NCBI GenBank assembly: GCA_903970165.1
Contig: CAJCHZ010000004.1
Coordinates: 1 to 64,000, forward strand
Direction: 5' to 3'
Length of the DNA stretch: 64,000 bases
Origin: Betaproteobacteria bacterium
GTDB lineage: Bacteria > Acidobacteriota > Terriglobia > Acidiferrales > UBA7541
Program-made: the position numbers and the translations under genes
Part shown: positions 1-8,818 of the stretch, piece after piece
How positions within the stretch are numbered: the first letter of the stretch is position 1
Layout: the number at the start of each line of letters is the position of its first letter
Notes under the pieces: generated by a model
Told to the model about the DNA's origin: nothing
The model's database searches: none
What the model saw: the letters and a program-made list of their open reading frames with translations, nothing else

Positions 1-36
1 CGTCCAAACCACAACAGCAGGGATAGATAACTTCCA
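1..36 (-). CDS. IS110-family transposase, N-terminal 12 codons only (cut by window edge)
   Basis: Reading leftwards off the window, ATG at 36 opens MEVIYPCCCGLD before the sequence ends. The start is preceded by AGGAG eight bases upstream. The pattern of a short hydrophobic lead followed by C-G-L-D is the usual opening of IS110/IS1111 DEDD transposases, where this Asp is the first catalytic acid in the RuvC-like domain and is normally followed by VHK. Only the start is visible, so integrity of the element cannot be judged. The identification rests on 12 residues plus the ribosome site and is therefore moderate. Confidence 0.6.
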
Positions 37-130
37 TCGCGCGACTCCTTTCCACCGCGCGGCGTTGGACGCTTCGAAAAAGCGAAAATCTCCTACGCGT
101 GCTCTCCGCAACTTCCGGAGGCTACAATTC
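1..130 (-). mobile_element. Edge of an IS110-type element with its 5' non-coding end
   Basis: IS110 elements lack terminal inverted repeats and carry a non-coding end upstream of the transposase, which in this family encodes the bridge RNA. Upstream of the start at 36 the minus strand can form small hairpins (AAGCG around 71-85 paired across a purine-rich loop, and CTCCG/CGGAG at about 105-122). The outer boundary is not visible; it must lie before the permease stop at 283. The stated end is a guess from the last hairpin. Confidence 0.35.
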
Positions 131-260
131 GTTGTGCTTCCCAGCGTCCCAGCCATACTCGTAAGCGGGCTCTGTGAGCGCCAGAGTAACTCGGCCTCTG
201 TCGCCAACGCGGCTGCACAAACCGTACGCCATCTCGAGCCCATTTTCATTCTTCGTTGTG

Positions 261-277
261 GGCCCCCGGAGGGGGCC
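261..277 (-). terminator. GC-rich hairpin just after the ADOP permease stop
   Basis: GGCCCCC, loop GGA, GGGGGCC lies five bases beyond the permease stop codon. There is no T tract on the minus strand, so it may be a weak terminator or only an mRNA 3'-end hairpin. Confidence 0.35.
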
Positions 278-282
278 ATGAT

Positions 283-2727
283 TTACTCGTACCGCAAGGC
301 GATGATCGGGTCCACGCGCATTGCCCGCCGCGCCGGAATGTAACACGCCAGGAGCGCGACCCCCGTCAGCAGAATCGCCACGCCCCCGAACGTAATCGGA
401 TCCGTAGCTCCCACTCCATAAATGATTTTCGTAATTAATCGCGTCAAACCCAAGGCGGCAACAATCCCGATGCCTACGCCCACGAGTGTGATTCGCAAGC
501 CTTCGCCCAGCACCAGCCGCAAAACGTCCGCACTCGTCGCTCCGAGCGCCATGCGCACGCCAATCTCATGCGTGCGTCGTCCCGTAAGGTACGAAATCAC
601 GCCATAAATCCCAATCGCGGAGAGCACCAGCGCGAGTGCCGAAAACACACTTAAAAGAATCATCGCCAGCCGCTGCGTGGCCACCGATCGTGCCACGATG
701 TCCTCCATCGGCCGCACTTCGTACACCACCGCGCTGCTATCCACGCTTCCCGCTGCTTCGCGAATGGCACTCGCCATCCCGAGCGGGGAACCCGTGGTTC
801 GCGCCACGTACTGGCCGCCGTTCGCAAAAAGCGGCCAGAATCTGTCGGGAACCTGCCAAACCGAAAGATAAATCTGCGCCTGCACACTTTCGTGGCCCTT
901 CGAGCCCAGCCCCCAATGCTCCACGTGCCCGACGACCCCCGCGATTTCCACCTGCACATCAAGAAACGCCAGGTTAAGTCGTTTCCCCACCGGGTCCTCG
1001 TTCGCGAAATATTGGTGCGCGAAGCTCGAATCAATCAACGCCACGAGCGGTGTGTGCTCGTTGTCGCGCTCGTCGAGGCTGCGACCCCGCTCCACGGGTA
1101 TACCCATGGCTCTGTGATAACTCGGCGTCACAAGATACATCAGCGCATAGGGCATTTCCTGCGCGCTCGCCGGCTTCGCGTGACCCTCGACCCAGAAGGG
1201 CAACTCCGAATCGCCGGTCATCGGCAGCGAGCCGCCAAGCACGGAAACCGCTTCGATGCCCGGTACCTTTTCGATCTGGCTCAATCCCTGCCGGTATTTG
1301 GCTCGCAACTGCTCTGCCGTCACATTCGGATCGGAGGTCGTTGATATGCTGAAAGTCAGCACATTCTTCGCATCGAATCCCGGATTGATGCTCCACAACG
1401 CCGCCAGGCTCCGAATCATCAGTCCTGCGCCAATCAAAAGCACCACAGCCATCGCCATTTCCACTGCCACAAACACGCTTTGCGTTCTGTTTCGCGCTCC
1501 GCTCGACCCTCGCCCGCCTTCCTTCAACGTTTCGTGCATGTCCGGACGCATCGCTTTCAGCGCCGGCACCAATCCGAAAACGATGCCCGTCAGAAGAGAA
1601 ATTCCCAGTGTGAAGAACAGTACGTGTCCATCCAATCCAATCTCTTCAGCTCGTGGCAGCGTTTCCGGCAGGGCCGCCAAAAACCCTTTTGTGCCCCATT
1701 TCGCCAGTAGCAATCCAATGGCGCCGCCGGCAATCCCGAGCATCACACTCTCGGTCAAAAGCTGCCGAATTACGCGCATTGGGCTCGCTCCCAGCGCCGA
1801 CCGTATCGCAAACTCGCGCGCGCGCCCCGTCGCCCGAGCTAGCAAGAGATTTGCCACATTTGCGCACGCGATCAGCAGCACAAAACTCACCGCACCCAGC
1901 AGCACCAGCAAAATTCCCTTCACGCTTCCAACTATCTCCGTTTCTAAAGGCGTTATTCCAATGCCCGTCCCCTTGTTCGACTCCGGATAGTCCGTTGCAA
2001 GACTTCGCCCGATCGAATCCATGTCCGCTTTGGCCTGCGCAATCGTCACCCCTGGCTTCAGCCGCCCAACCGCGTTGGTTCCCATGCTGATCGCTCGATT
2101 TCGAAACGTCGGGTCTGTCCATTGTCCGATCGGAAGATAAATATCCGAGGCGCTCAGTCCCGTTATGTGTCCCTGCGCTACGCCAACAACCGTATACACC
2201 TTTCCATTCAGGGTGATGCTCTTCCCCAAAACCTCTGGTGATCTTCCAAACTTGCGTTTCCACAGTCCGTCGCCCAGCATCACGACGGGCGCGCCGCCGG
2301 CCTGGTCTTCCTCCGGCACTATATTGCGGCCCAACATCGGCTGGATTCCCAGCGCCGTCAGAAAATCCGCCGAAATCATGTGACCATGCAAACGCTCAGG
2401 CTCGCCCACCCCGGTCATGTTGTAATCATCGGTCCGGAAGGCCCCCAGTACCGAAAACGAGTGATTCTCTTTCCGCCAGTCGAGAAAATTCGGATAGCTA
2501 ATCGAACTCTCCGCAAACGTCGGCGTCGTCGTATAGACTTCAACGAGATGATCCGGGTCAGGAAACGGCAACGGATTCAGCAGGACTCCGTTGACCACCG
2601 AAAATAGGGTCGTGTTCGCCCCAATGCCCAGCGCCAGCGTCAGCACCGCAATTGCGGTAAACCCAGGGTTCTTCAGCAACATCCGCAGCCCATACCGCAC
2701 ATCCTGCCAGAAGCTGGTCATCCCCAT
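283..2727 (-). CDS. ADOP-family (acidobacterial duplicated orphan permease) MacB/FtsX protein
   Basis: An 814-residue inner-membrane permease made of two MacB-periplasmic-core plus FtsX units in tandem. Residues 1-45 hold the conserved RYGLRMLLKNPGFTAIAVLT lead and first membrane helix. A periplasmic core follows, then an FtsX bundle at about 275-400 (ACANVANLLLARA). A second helix-plus-core starts near 415, and a second FtsX bundle ends in PARRAMRVDPIIALRYE. Such proteins are a hallmark of Acidobacteria and are called orphan because no ATPase gene is adjacent, as here. The substrate is unknown; relatives of MacB/LolCE move lipoproteins, peptides or drugs. The start may be ATG 2721 rather than 2727. 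It is transcribed divergently from folK. Confidence 0.93.
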   Translation of the reverse strand: MGMTSFWQDVRYGLRMLLKNPGFTAIAVLTLALGIGANTTLFSVVNGVLLNPLPFPDPDHLVEVYTTTPTFAESSISYPNFLDWRKENHSFSVLGAFRTDDYNMTGVGEPERLHGHMISADFLTALGIQPMLGRNIVPEEDQAGGAPVVMLGDGLWKRKFGRSPEVLGKSITLNGKVYTVVGVAQGHITGLSASDIYLPIGQWTDPTFRNRAISMGTNAVGRLKPGVTIAQAKADMDSIGRSLATDYPESNKGTGIGITPLETEIVGSVKGILLVLLGAVSFVLLIACANVANLLLARATGRAREFAIRSALGASPMRVIRQLLTESVMLGIAGGAIGLLLAKWGTKGFLAALPETLPRAEEIGLDGHVLFFTLGISLLTGIVFGLVPALKAMRPDMHETLKEGGRGSSGARNRTQSVFVAVEMAMAVVLLIGAGLMIRSLAALWSINPGFDAKNVLTFSISTTSDPNVTAEQLRAKYRQGLSQIEKVPGIEAVSVLGGSLPMTGDSELPFWVEGHAKPASAQEMPYALMYLVTPSYHRAMGIPVERGRSLDERDNEHTPLVALIDSSFAHQYFANEDPVGKRLNLAFLDVQVEIAGVVGHVEHWGLGSKGHESVQAQIYLSVWQVPDRFWPLFANGGQYVARTTGSPLGMASAIREAAGSVDSSAVVYEVRPMEDIVARSVATQRLAMILLSVFSALALVLSAIGIYGVISYLTGRRTHEIGVRMALGATSADVLRLVLGEGLRITLVGVGIGIVAALGLTRLITKIIYGVGATDPITFGGVAILLTGVALLACYIPARRAMRVDPIIALRYE

Positions 2728-2872
2728 CCCCCCGAGACACGCTTAGTCTTGGTTAAGGTACGCGCTCATTCGCGTATTTGTTCCGAGAAGTCCCACTCGG
2801 TTGCTTCTCGACAAAGGACCATCTAGAGTTCTTCCTATTCAAAGCCACTAACGTGCCATCCACACTCCACGA

Positions 2873-3364
2873 ATGATCACCACCTATCTCTCTCTCGGCT
2901 CAAACGTAGGTGACCGCGAAGCCAATCTTCGCGCAGCAATAGCCGCCCTCCCGCAGGCAGGCCTGCGCATCCAAAGAGTCTCGTCGTTTTATGAAACCGA
3001 ACCGGTGGACTATCTCGATCAGGCGTGGTTTCTAAACTGCGCGGTGGAGGCAGAAACACAACTGGAGCCGCCCGCACTTCTGCGAGCCCTCCAATCCATC
3101 GAATCCCAAATGGGCAGCAAAAAGGAATTCGCCAAAGGCCCAAGAAAAATCGATCTCGACATTCTTCTCTACGGTCAAGAGACCGTCGACACGCCCGATC
3201 TGCACGTCCCACACTCGCGCATGCTCCAACGCCGTTTCGTCCTCGTCCCGCTAGCCGAAATCGCTCCCAATCTCCAGCATCCGGCCTGGAGCGCCAAAGT
3301 CCGGGACCTGCTAGCCCAAGTGCCAGACAAGAGCCAAGTCCGTCGCGCAAAAAATCCGTTGTAG
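2873..3364 (+). CDS. folK: 2-amino-4-hydroxy-6-hydroxymethyldihydropteridine pyrophosphokinase
   Basis: This 163-residue cytoplasmic enzyme transfers pyrophosphate from ATP to 6-hydroxymethyl-dihydropterin, the step before dihydropteroate synthase in folate synthesis. Visible are the N-terminal SLGSNVGDREANL motif, the metal-binding signature GPRKIDLDILLYG at about residues 89-101, and VPHSRMLQRRFVLVPLAEI. Length and motif spacing are typical of the family. The gene stands alone, not in a fol cluster, with a 145-base divergent spacer shared with the permease. No strong Shine-Dalgarno precedes ATG 2873. Confidence 0.95.
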   Translation: MITTYLSLGSNVGDREANLRAAIAALPQAGLRIQRVSSFYETEPVDYLDQAWFLNCAVEAETQLEPPALLRALQSIESQMGSKKEFAKGPRKIDLDILLYGQETVDTPDLHVPHSRMLQRRFVLVPLAEIAPNLQHPAWSAKVRDLLAQVPDKSQVRRAKNPL

Positions 3365-3406
3365 GGGCGCACCGTATTTACCCTGAGCCTCGAAGGGCTG
3401 CGCCCC
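3364..3406. repeat. REP-like inverted repeat after folK
   Basis: GGGGCGCA (3364-3371) pairs with TGCGCCCC (3399-3406), enclosing CCCTGAG-cct-CGAAGGG. The inner part resembles the CCTGAGCGCAGCGAAGG repeat at 11831 and sits in a convergent 3' gap, where REP-type elements usually lie. It may also act as a bidirectional terminator. Confidence 0.5.
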
Positions 3407-3438
3407 AATTGGTGCCAGCTTCGTGTCTGGAGTTCTCT

Positions 3439-4602
3439 TTAGCTGGTTCTATGCAACAGCAACCGGTGCAAAGTCATCGCCTTGGGCTGCAAAGATTCCA
3501 GCTCAATCAACGACAACCGCCCCTCGGTAATCTCCCGCCACCGGTAAACGCCCGGCTCGCTCTCGACAACTTCCCGCCCATTCAGATTCCGCAAGAACTC
3601 CCGCGCATCGGAAATGGCCGCCGTCTCGCGATACGTTGGCCGTGCCAGCGCCTCTACGGCATAGCTGCGCAGCAGCTTTCCCCAATACTGGTCAAACATC
3701 TCGTTCGAGGCGAAAATGTCGCTCCAGGCCACGTCCCCGCCATACGCCACGACAACTCCTACCACTCGTTCTCCCTTCAACCCAGACGTCGCCCGGTTGA
3801 AGCGCTTCTGCAACTCCTCGACAAACTCATCAACGGATTCTCCCGCACGACTTTCCTTATAAATCTTGTTATACGACTGCGTTGGTGCAGCACTGGAAAT
3901 CGTAGATTGAATTCGCTCCGAGCTCAGCACCGGAGGCGCTGCAGGCGCGGGGCTCCCAAACCCGCTCCCTCTCGCACCACCCGCTCTGGCTGTGCTCCCG
4001 GATGAAACCGCGTTCCAAACCTGGCTCTGGTTTTGCTCCAGGGCCGCCTGCTCGCGCACGCTGGGATGCACGATTGTCTTGGAATTCGTAAATTGCCCGC
4101 TGGTCCCAGTCCATCGTCCGTGCTCAACGCAAAACACATCCAGAGGCAGCGGTTCAGACCCTGCTGGTACAATCCGGTCCTTCCCGATAATCCGGTCCTG
4201 CTTCCCTCCGCTGACCAACTCCCCGGCCAATAGCAGCAGCGGCCTCTTGCTCCGGTTGATCAAGACCAACTGATTGACGCTCGCACCGCTACTGCTCTGC
4301 GCCGATGGAATCGGCCGGCCATCCCGCGACCTCGCCAGCCCCGCCGACCCCTGCTCGCTGACAATGACCTCTCCGCTCGAGAGCCCTTCATCCAAAGTTA
4401 GAAACGCCGAAGTATCCTGCCCCGTTGAGCTAACCACCGGAAAAATTGTGATGTTCTCGTAGGTCACAGGGTCCAGCAGACGCCAATTCCCCTCCGCGTT
4501 CCCCGGCCCAGGATGAGGAGAAGCCCCAATCAGTGCCACCGCTCCCAATGCTCCAAACCCAAACAAACCGCCTAAAACAGCTCTCAGTACCTTCCGATCC
4601 AT
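3439..4602 (-). CDS. ARPP-1 (DUF6569) family secreted protein
   Basis: A 387-residue protein with a signal-peptide-like start (MDRKVLRAVLGGLFGFGALGAVALIGA). The start at 4602 is chosen because GGAGGC lies five bases upstream; an in-frame ATG at 4662 has no such support. The region YENITIFPVVSSTGQDTSAF through LLLAGELVSGGKQDRIIG matches the ARPP-1 domain, with its conserved L-A-G-E-x-x-x-G-x-K-Q-D-R segment near residue 120. The biochemical role of this domain is not established; it turns up with phosphatase and rhodanese proteins. A Ser/Gly/Ala-rich linker at about 210-240 precedes a coiled-coil-like C-terminal part. Confidence 0.8.
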   Translation of the reverse strand: MDRKVLRAVLGGLFGFGALGAVALIGASPHPGPGNAEGNWRLLDPVTYENITIFPVVSSTGQDTSAFLTLDEGLSSGEVIVSEQGSAGLARSRDGRPIPSAQSSSGASVNQLVLINRSKRPLLLLAGELVSGGKQDRIIGKDRIVPAGSEPLPLDVFCVEHGRWTGTSGQFTNSKTIVHPSVREQAALEQNQSQVWNAVSSGSTARAGGARGSGFGSPAPAAPPVLSSERIQSTISSAAPTQSYNKIYKESRAGESVDEFVEELQKRFNRATSGLKGERVVGVVVAYGGDVAWSDIFASNEMFDQYWGKLLRSYAVEALARPTYRETAAISDAREFLRNLNGREVVESEPGVYRWREITEGRLSLIELESLQPKAMTLHRLLLHRTS

Positions 4603-4743
4603 AAACGCCTCCTTCACCCGAATCCGCAAACAAACACGCGGCTCAGGCTTAGAACGAGGCATTTAGGTTTTCTTGCAAAGGAATGAAAGGATATCGGCCA
4701 GGCAGTCCTTGAACGACCGGGTCCCGATGAGAAGGCGCGCAGT

Positions 4744-7179
4744 CTACCGATTTGCCGGCGCGGGCGGCCGCAATTCGTACTCGCGGGGTGGCTCCGCCCC
4801 CAGCAAGTAACGCACGAAGTAGTCCCAGCGGCGCCGCGTCATATAAAGGGTTGCGCTCCCATACCCATGGTGCTGGTTCGGAATCAGCAGGAGATCGAAG
4901 TCCTTGTTTGCCTTGATCAGCGCATCCACCACCAGAAGCGTATTGTAGGGCGGAACATTATCGTCGAGCGTCCCGTGCGCCAGCAGAAGGTGCCCCTTCA
5001 GGTTTTTCGCCAGATTCTGATTGGCTTGATCGTCGTAGTTGGAAGTGCCATCTGAATTCTTCACGAGCAGCCCTTGATAGCGCTCGCCCCAGTCGTCCTC
5101 ATATTCGCGATTATCGTGGTTTCCCGACTCGGAAATGCCCACCTTGAAGAAGTCTGGGTACCGGAACATGGCGTCTGCTGTGGCGAAGCCTCCGCCGGAG
5201 TGTCCCCAGATGCCCACGCGCTCAATGTCAATCCACGAATATTTCTGCGCCAACTCCTTCATTCCGGCGACCTGATCCGGCAAAGTGTTGTCGCCCATGT
5301 TTCCGTAATAAAAGTCGTGGAATTTCTTCGAACGCAACGGATTTCCCATTCCCTCGATCTGCACCACCACAAATCCCAGCTCTGCGAGAGACTGGGCATC
5401 GCCCCTCGCCGGAGAAAACGACCAGTTCCCCACGCTTCCGCCTTGCGGTCCGGGATAAATCTGATTGATGATGGGATATTTCTTGGAACTATCGAGCGTG
5501 GTCGGCTTGAACATCAACCCATACAAATCCGTTACGCCGTCCCGTGCTTTGACGATGATCGGAACCGGTGGCTGCCACCCGCTCGCTACCAGCTTCGAGA
5601 TGTCCATCTTTTCGACGGCAGAAATCAGCTTTCCATTTTCGTCGCGAAGCACGCTGACGCCGGCCACGTCCGGTTTCGAATAGCTGTCGAAAAAGTATTT
5701 GCCTGAATCAGAAACACTCACATCATGATTGCCGTCTTCGGGAGTCAGCAATGTGAGATTCTTGCCGTCAAATCCAATTCGATAAAGATGCGCAAAGTAA
5801 GGATTTTGCCCCTTCTCGCGTCCTCCGGCCAGGAAGTAGAGCAAACGATTCTTTTCATCCACCCGCAACAACTGGGTGACCACCCAATTCCCCGAAGTAA
5901 TCTGGTTCTTCAGCTTGCCGCTCGAAAGGTCGTACAGATAAAGATGTCCCCATCCGTCGCGCTCGGAAAACCAGACAATCTCATTCGAACCGGGCAGATA
6001 GCGCCAGTTCACCCGGCCCCAGCCGGATTCGTATTGCGTGGCCGCCGTCTCGTCAAAAACGTCACGAACCGCGCCAGTTGCGGTATCGGCCACACGCAAC
6101 TGCTCATGTTTATGGTCGCGCGAGGTGGAAACGAACGCGAGATGCGCCCCATCCGCACTCCACTCCACGTCGTCCCAGTCGCTCCCGCGGCATTCCACGT
6201 CATCGCAAAGGGTCGAGCGATGTTGATCCGGTGGAATCTGAAGCCGTATCACCTTCGGCCCGTCCACTTCGATGACCACCCGTTGGATCGTAGTCACCAC
6301 ATCATCGCCCGGCAGCGGATATTTCCACGCCTGAAGCACGGGATGACCGACCTTGGTTTCCACCAGATACATTTCGCCGACCCCGCGCTGGTCCTGCTGA
6401 AACGTCGCGATTTTTCGCGAATCCGGCGACCACAACAAAACGGCTCGGTCGCTGTGAATCCAGCCTGCATTGTCCGTGGCATAACCGAAATCCTTCACGC
6501 CGTCCGTTGTAAGTTGTGTTTCCTTCCCCGTCGCGACATCCCGCACCCATAGGTTGTAATCCCGAATAAAAGCCGCGCGCTTGCCATCCGGCGAAAGTTC
6601 CTCTTCCTGCGCGCCGGCTCCCGATTTGGCCAGCTCCGCCGCAGCGTTACATTGGTACGCCTGCAAATCGCAAATCCATTTCTTGGACTTTGCGGTGAAG
6701 GAAATCGCCCGCCCGTCCGGAGAAAAGTCGAACGACATAAACGGAAGATGCCCAGCGTTGTACGTTGCACCTGCCGCCGCCGAAAGCGCCGCCGCCAATT
6801 TCGCATGATCAAAAGCTGGCTGCCGCGTGCCGTGGGCCGCATCGAATAACACAAATTCGCTCCCGTCCGGCCCTACATTCCTGTACCAGAAGCGGTCCCC
6901 CGGCAGCCACTTCACGTGTACGTCGTGAAACACCAGCGGCCGCGTGTTGTAGCCCATGAATTTTTCTGCATGTTGGTAATCAGCGTTACTGAAAACGCGC
7001 GCAGCAGCGGACTCCGATTGCTGTGCCCCAGAAGGCAGTCCCGCACAAATGGCGAAGCCAGCTAGCAAAGCAAACCGGATCGGCAAACCGGAAACACTCG
7101 AGCAAAGTCGCATTCGTATCCCCATAGGCATCAGGCAATTGTCGCCAGTTGCCGGCAACCAGGACGCGGTAGCATCCAA
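4744..7179 (-). CDS. S9B dipeptidyl-peptidase IV-like serine peptidase, exported
   Basis: This 811-residue prolyl-oligopeptidase-superfamily enzyme has a hydrophobic export signal at about residues 30-50 (RFALLAGFAICAGLPSGAQQ), then a DPP-IV N-terminal beta-propeller with WSPDSRK and WSADGAHLAF blades. The C-terminal alpha/beta hydrolase domain holds the nucleophile in GIWGHSGGGF (Ser about 660), the Asp in GTLDDNVPP (about 737) and the His in NQHHGYG (about 769), so the triad is complete. It probably releases N-terminal dipeptides from proline/alanine-containing peptides in the periplasm. The true start may be one of the downstream Met codons at residues 17-23. It is monocistronic. Confidence 0.93.
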   Translation of the reverse strand: MDATASWLPATGDNCLMPMGIRMRLCSSVSGLPIRFALLAGFAICAGLPSGAQQSESAAARVFSNADYQHAEKFMGYNTRPLVFHDVHVKWLPGDRFWYRNVGPDGSEFVLFDAAHGTRQPAFDHAKLAAALSAAAGATYNAGHLPFMSFDFSPDGRAISFTAKSKKWICDLQAYQCNAAAELAKSGAGAQEEELSPDGKRAAFIRDYNLWVRDVATGKETQLTTDGVKDFGYATDNAGWIHSDRAVLLWSPDSRKIATFQQDQRGVGEMYLVETKVGHPVLQAWKYPLPGDDVVTTIQRVVIEVDGPKVIRLQIPPDQHRSTLCDDVECRGSDWDDVEWSADGAHLAFVSTSRDHKHEQLRVADTATGAVRDVFDETAATQYESGWGRVNWRYLPGSNEIVWFSERDGWGHLYLYDLSSGKLKNQITSGNWVVTQLLRVDEKNRLLYFLAGGREKGQNPYFAHLYRIGFDGKNLTLLTPEDGNHDVSVSDSGKYFFDSYSKPDVAGVSVLRDENGKLISAVEKMDISKLVASGWQPPVPIIVKARDGVTDLYGLMFKPTTLDSSKKYPIINQIYPGPQGGSVGNWSFSPARGDAQSLAELGFVVVQIEGMGNPLRSKKFHDFYYGNMGDNTLPDQVAGMKELAQKYSWIDIERVGIWGHSGGGFATADAMFRYPDFFKVGISESGNHDNREYEDDWGERYQGLLVKNSDGTSNYDDQANQNLAKNLKGHLLLAHGTLDDNVPPYNTLLVVDALIKANKDFDLLLIPNQHHGYGSATLYMTRRRWDYFVRYLLGAEPPREYELRPPAPANR

Positions 7180-7322
7180 CCAGCAGGTAAGGAAGTCAAG
7201 GATAGAACAGGCACTCTAGCCCGTTCGTTCTAGCTAGATGAAACGAGCGCAACTCCGCCGCAACGGAAACTGGCCAGCCCAAAGGAAGATTTAGGAAGTT
7301 TTTCTGGGCAGCAACCCAGACC

Positions 7323-7946
7323 CTACCGGTCGGCTCCGCCAAGATCGCCGCGAGGCTTAATCCGTCGCGTCTTGGCGCTTTCACTTTCCTGCTTCTCGTA
7401 TTCCGCTAATTCCTCATCCGAGTAAGAATACGAGTCCCGCGAGGCAAACATCGAGGTCGACCGCCCACTCTGCTTTTTCTTTTTGCGCATCGATCCAAAC
7501 TCGTGCCTCACCTGCCGGATCGGTCCTTCAATAGCCTTAATCTCGACCAGCAGATCGCTTACTTTTTCGAGAAAATCGTGCAAATGGAAGGGCCGTACGA
7601 CATACGGCGCTCGCGCCATTTCCAAACGTCCTACGAACTGGCTGCCGGCCGTCTCGGGCACCAGGTACAGGGTTCGTATGCGGCCCCCTTCTTCATAAGA
7701 GACCCCAGCCAGTTCGCGCAGCGTGATGAAGGTGGGCGTATCAATCCCGGAAAGTGCGACATTGGCGATGACCAGCGACCACTCCCCGGATGTGAGTTCG
7801 GTCAGCAGCAGCCTGGGATCCTGCACCAGGCGAACCCGCCACCCTTCAGAATCCAGGATTTGCCGCAGGGTTCCTTGGTTCTGATCGTCCTCATCCAGGA
7901 TGAGAATGCCGACTTGCCGCGGCTGCACGTGGGGAGGACTCGCCAT
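7323..7946 (-). CDS. Degenerate response-regulator receiver domain protein
   Basis: This 207-residue protein folds, by pattern, as a CheY-like receiver over residues 11-130. VGILILDEDDQNQGTLRQIL gives the acidic pocket at 18-21. The phosphoacceptor strand reads SLVIANVALSG, with Asn62 where Asp is expected, and the conserved K-P-F becomes VVRPFH, Arg for Lys. It is therefore likely a phosphorylation-independent pseudo-receiver. The C-terminal 60 residues are charged (KKKKQ, SYSDEELAEYEKQE) with no output domain. No sensor kinase lies nearby. The function is unknown. Confidence 0.75.
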   Translation of the reverse strand: MASPPHVQPRQVGILILDEDDQNQGTLRQILDSEGWRVRLVQDPRLLLTELTSGEWSLVIANVALSGIDTPTFITLRELAGVSYEEGGRIRTLYLVPETAGSQFVGRLEMARAPYVVRPFHLHDFLEKVSDLLVEIKAIEGPIRQVRHEFGSMRKKKKQSGRSTSMFASRDSYSYSDEELAEYEKQESESAKTRRIKPRGDLGGADR

Positions 7947-8049
7947 CTAGCAAGTATAGACCCGCGCCCAAACGGCCAGCCGGGCACAAAAAAGGACAGT
8001 TGCGACCTATCGGCCAATGCCGTTCTATCTTGCTTGGCGGCCTGCTAAA

Positions 8050-8796
8050 TCAGTTTTTCCAGACCTTTGGCAACCCCGTCGCGCGCAAAATGAGATCCTG
8101 TTTGGCGGGCTGTCCCTGCGTGAGGACAAACGACGTCACCTGATTGACCGCCTTCGCTTCGTCTCCAACCACAATCCTGGCGTCCAAAGCATACTGATGG
8201 GCGGGGTTGATCTTTGACGGGTCGGCGCTGATTTTGAAGGGAATAGGCCCCCCAGCAAGGCCTATTCGCGCCTTGTACGTGCCAATCGTCGGGTGCGGCT
8301 TGTCGGTATAGTCTTTTAGCTCGACGATAACATTAGCTTCCGGCGTCAACTCGATGTCCGCCGGATACGTGATAGTTCCTGTTACGCTACCCGCTGCCCG
8401 TCCGCCTGGAGGGTAAGAACTTTGCAGTATGCATGCCTCCGCAAGGTCTTTTGGTTTGTCCTTTACGCTTATGTCCTCCAGAGAGCCAAAGTCCCCGCTG
8501 ACAGACCAAACCAACAAACCGTCCGAGTATTTTGAGTCGGAGCCAGATTCGATTTGCTTTAGGGTACGGATTCGACTGTTGAAGGTAAGCCGGACTCCAC
8601 CACGCTCATGAGTCACAAAAACGTTTAAGCCGCCAGCGCAGAGATATTCCCATCGCGCCACAGCCATCCTATAGTGCGGTTGTGAAGCTGTCGGAGAGGC
8701 CTGTTCGCTTTGCTGTGCGTGGCCGCCGCCAGCGAATGACAGCGCCAGGCTCGCCGTAGCTCCCAGGAGAATCCGCGCCGATTCCAGCCTTTTCAT
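8050..8796 (-). CDS. Hypothetical exported protein
   Basis: A 248-residue protein with an N-terminal signal peptide (MKRLESARILLGATASLALSFAGGGHAQQ, probable cleavage after AHAQ-like GGGHAQ). AGGA lies seven bases before ATG 8796. I do not recognise a domain. The mature part has alternating hydrophobic strands suggesting a beta-rich fold and two Cys (in YLCAGGLNVF and AEACILQS). It starts 22 bases after the stop of the gene at 8819-10339, so the two are probably one transcript and act together in the envelope. Confidence 0.7.
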   Translation of the reverse strand: MKRLESARILLGATASLALSFAGGGHAQQSEQASPTASQPHYRMAVARWEYLCAGGLNVFVTHERGGVRLTFNSRIRTLKQIESGSDSKYSDGLLVWSVSGDFGSLEDISVKDKPKDLAEACILQSSYPPGGRAAGSVTGTITYPADIELTPEANVIVELKDYTDKPHPTIGTYKARIGLAGGPIPFKISADPSKINPAHQYALDARIVVGDEAKAVNQVTSFVLTQGQPAKQDLILRATGLPKVWKN

Positions 8797-8818
8797 ATCA
8801 ATATCCTAGCGCAGCAGC

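Noticed and set aside
3025..4005. Plus-strand frame across folK and the ARPP-1 gene
   Set aside because: Antisense and out-of-phase shadow with Arg/Pro/Gln-rich composition.
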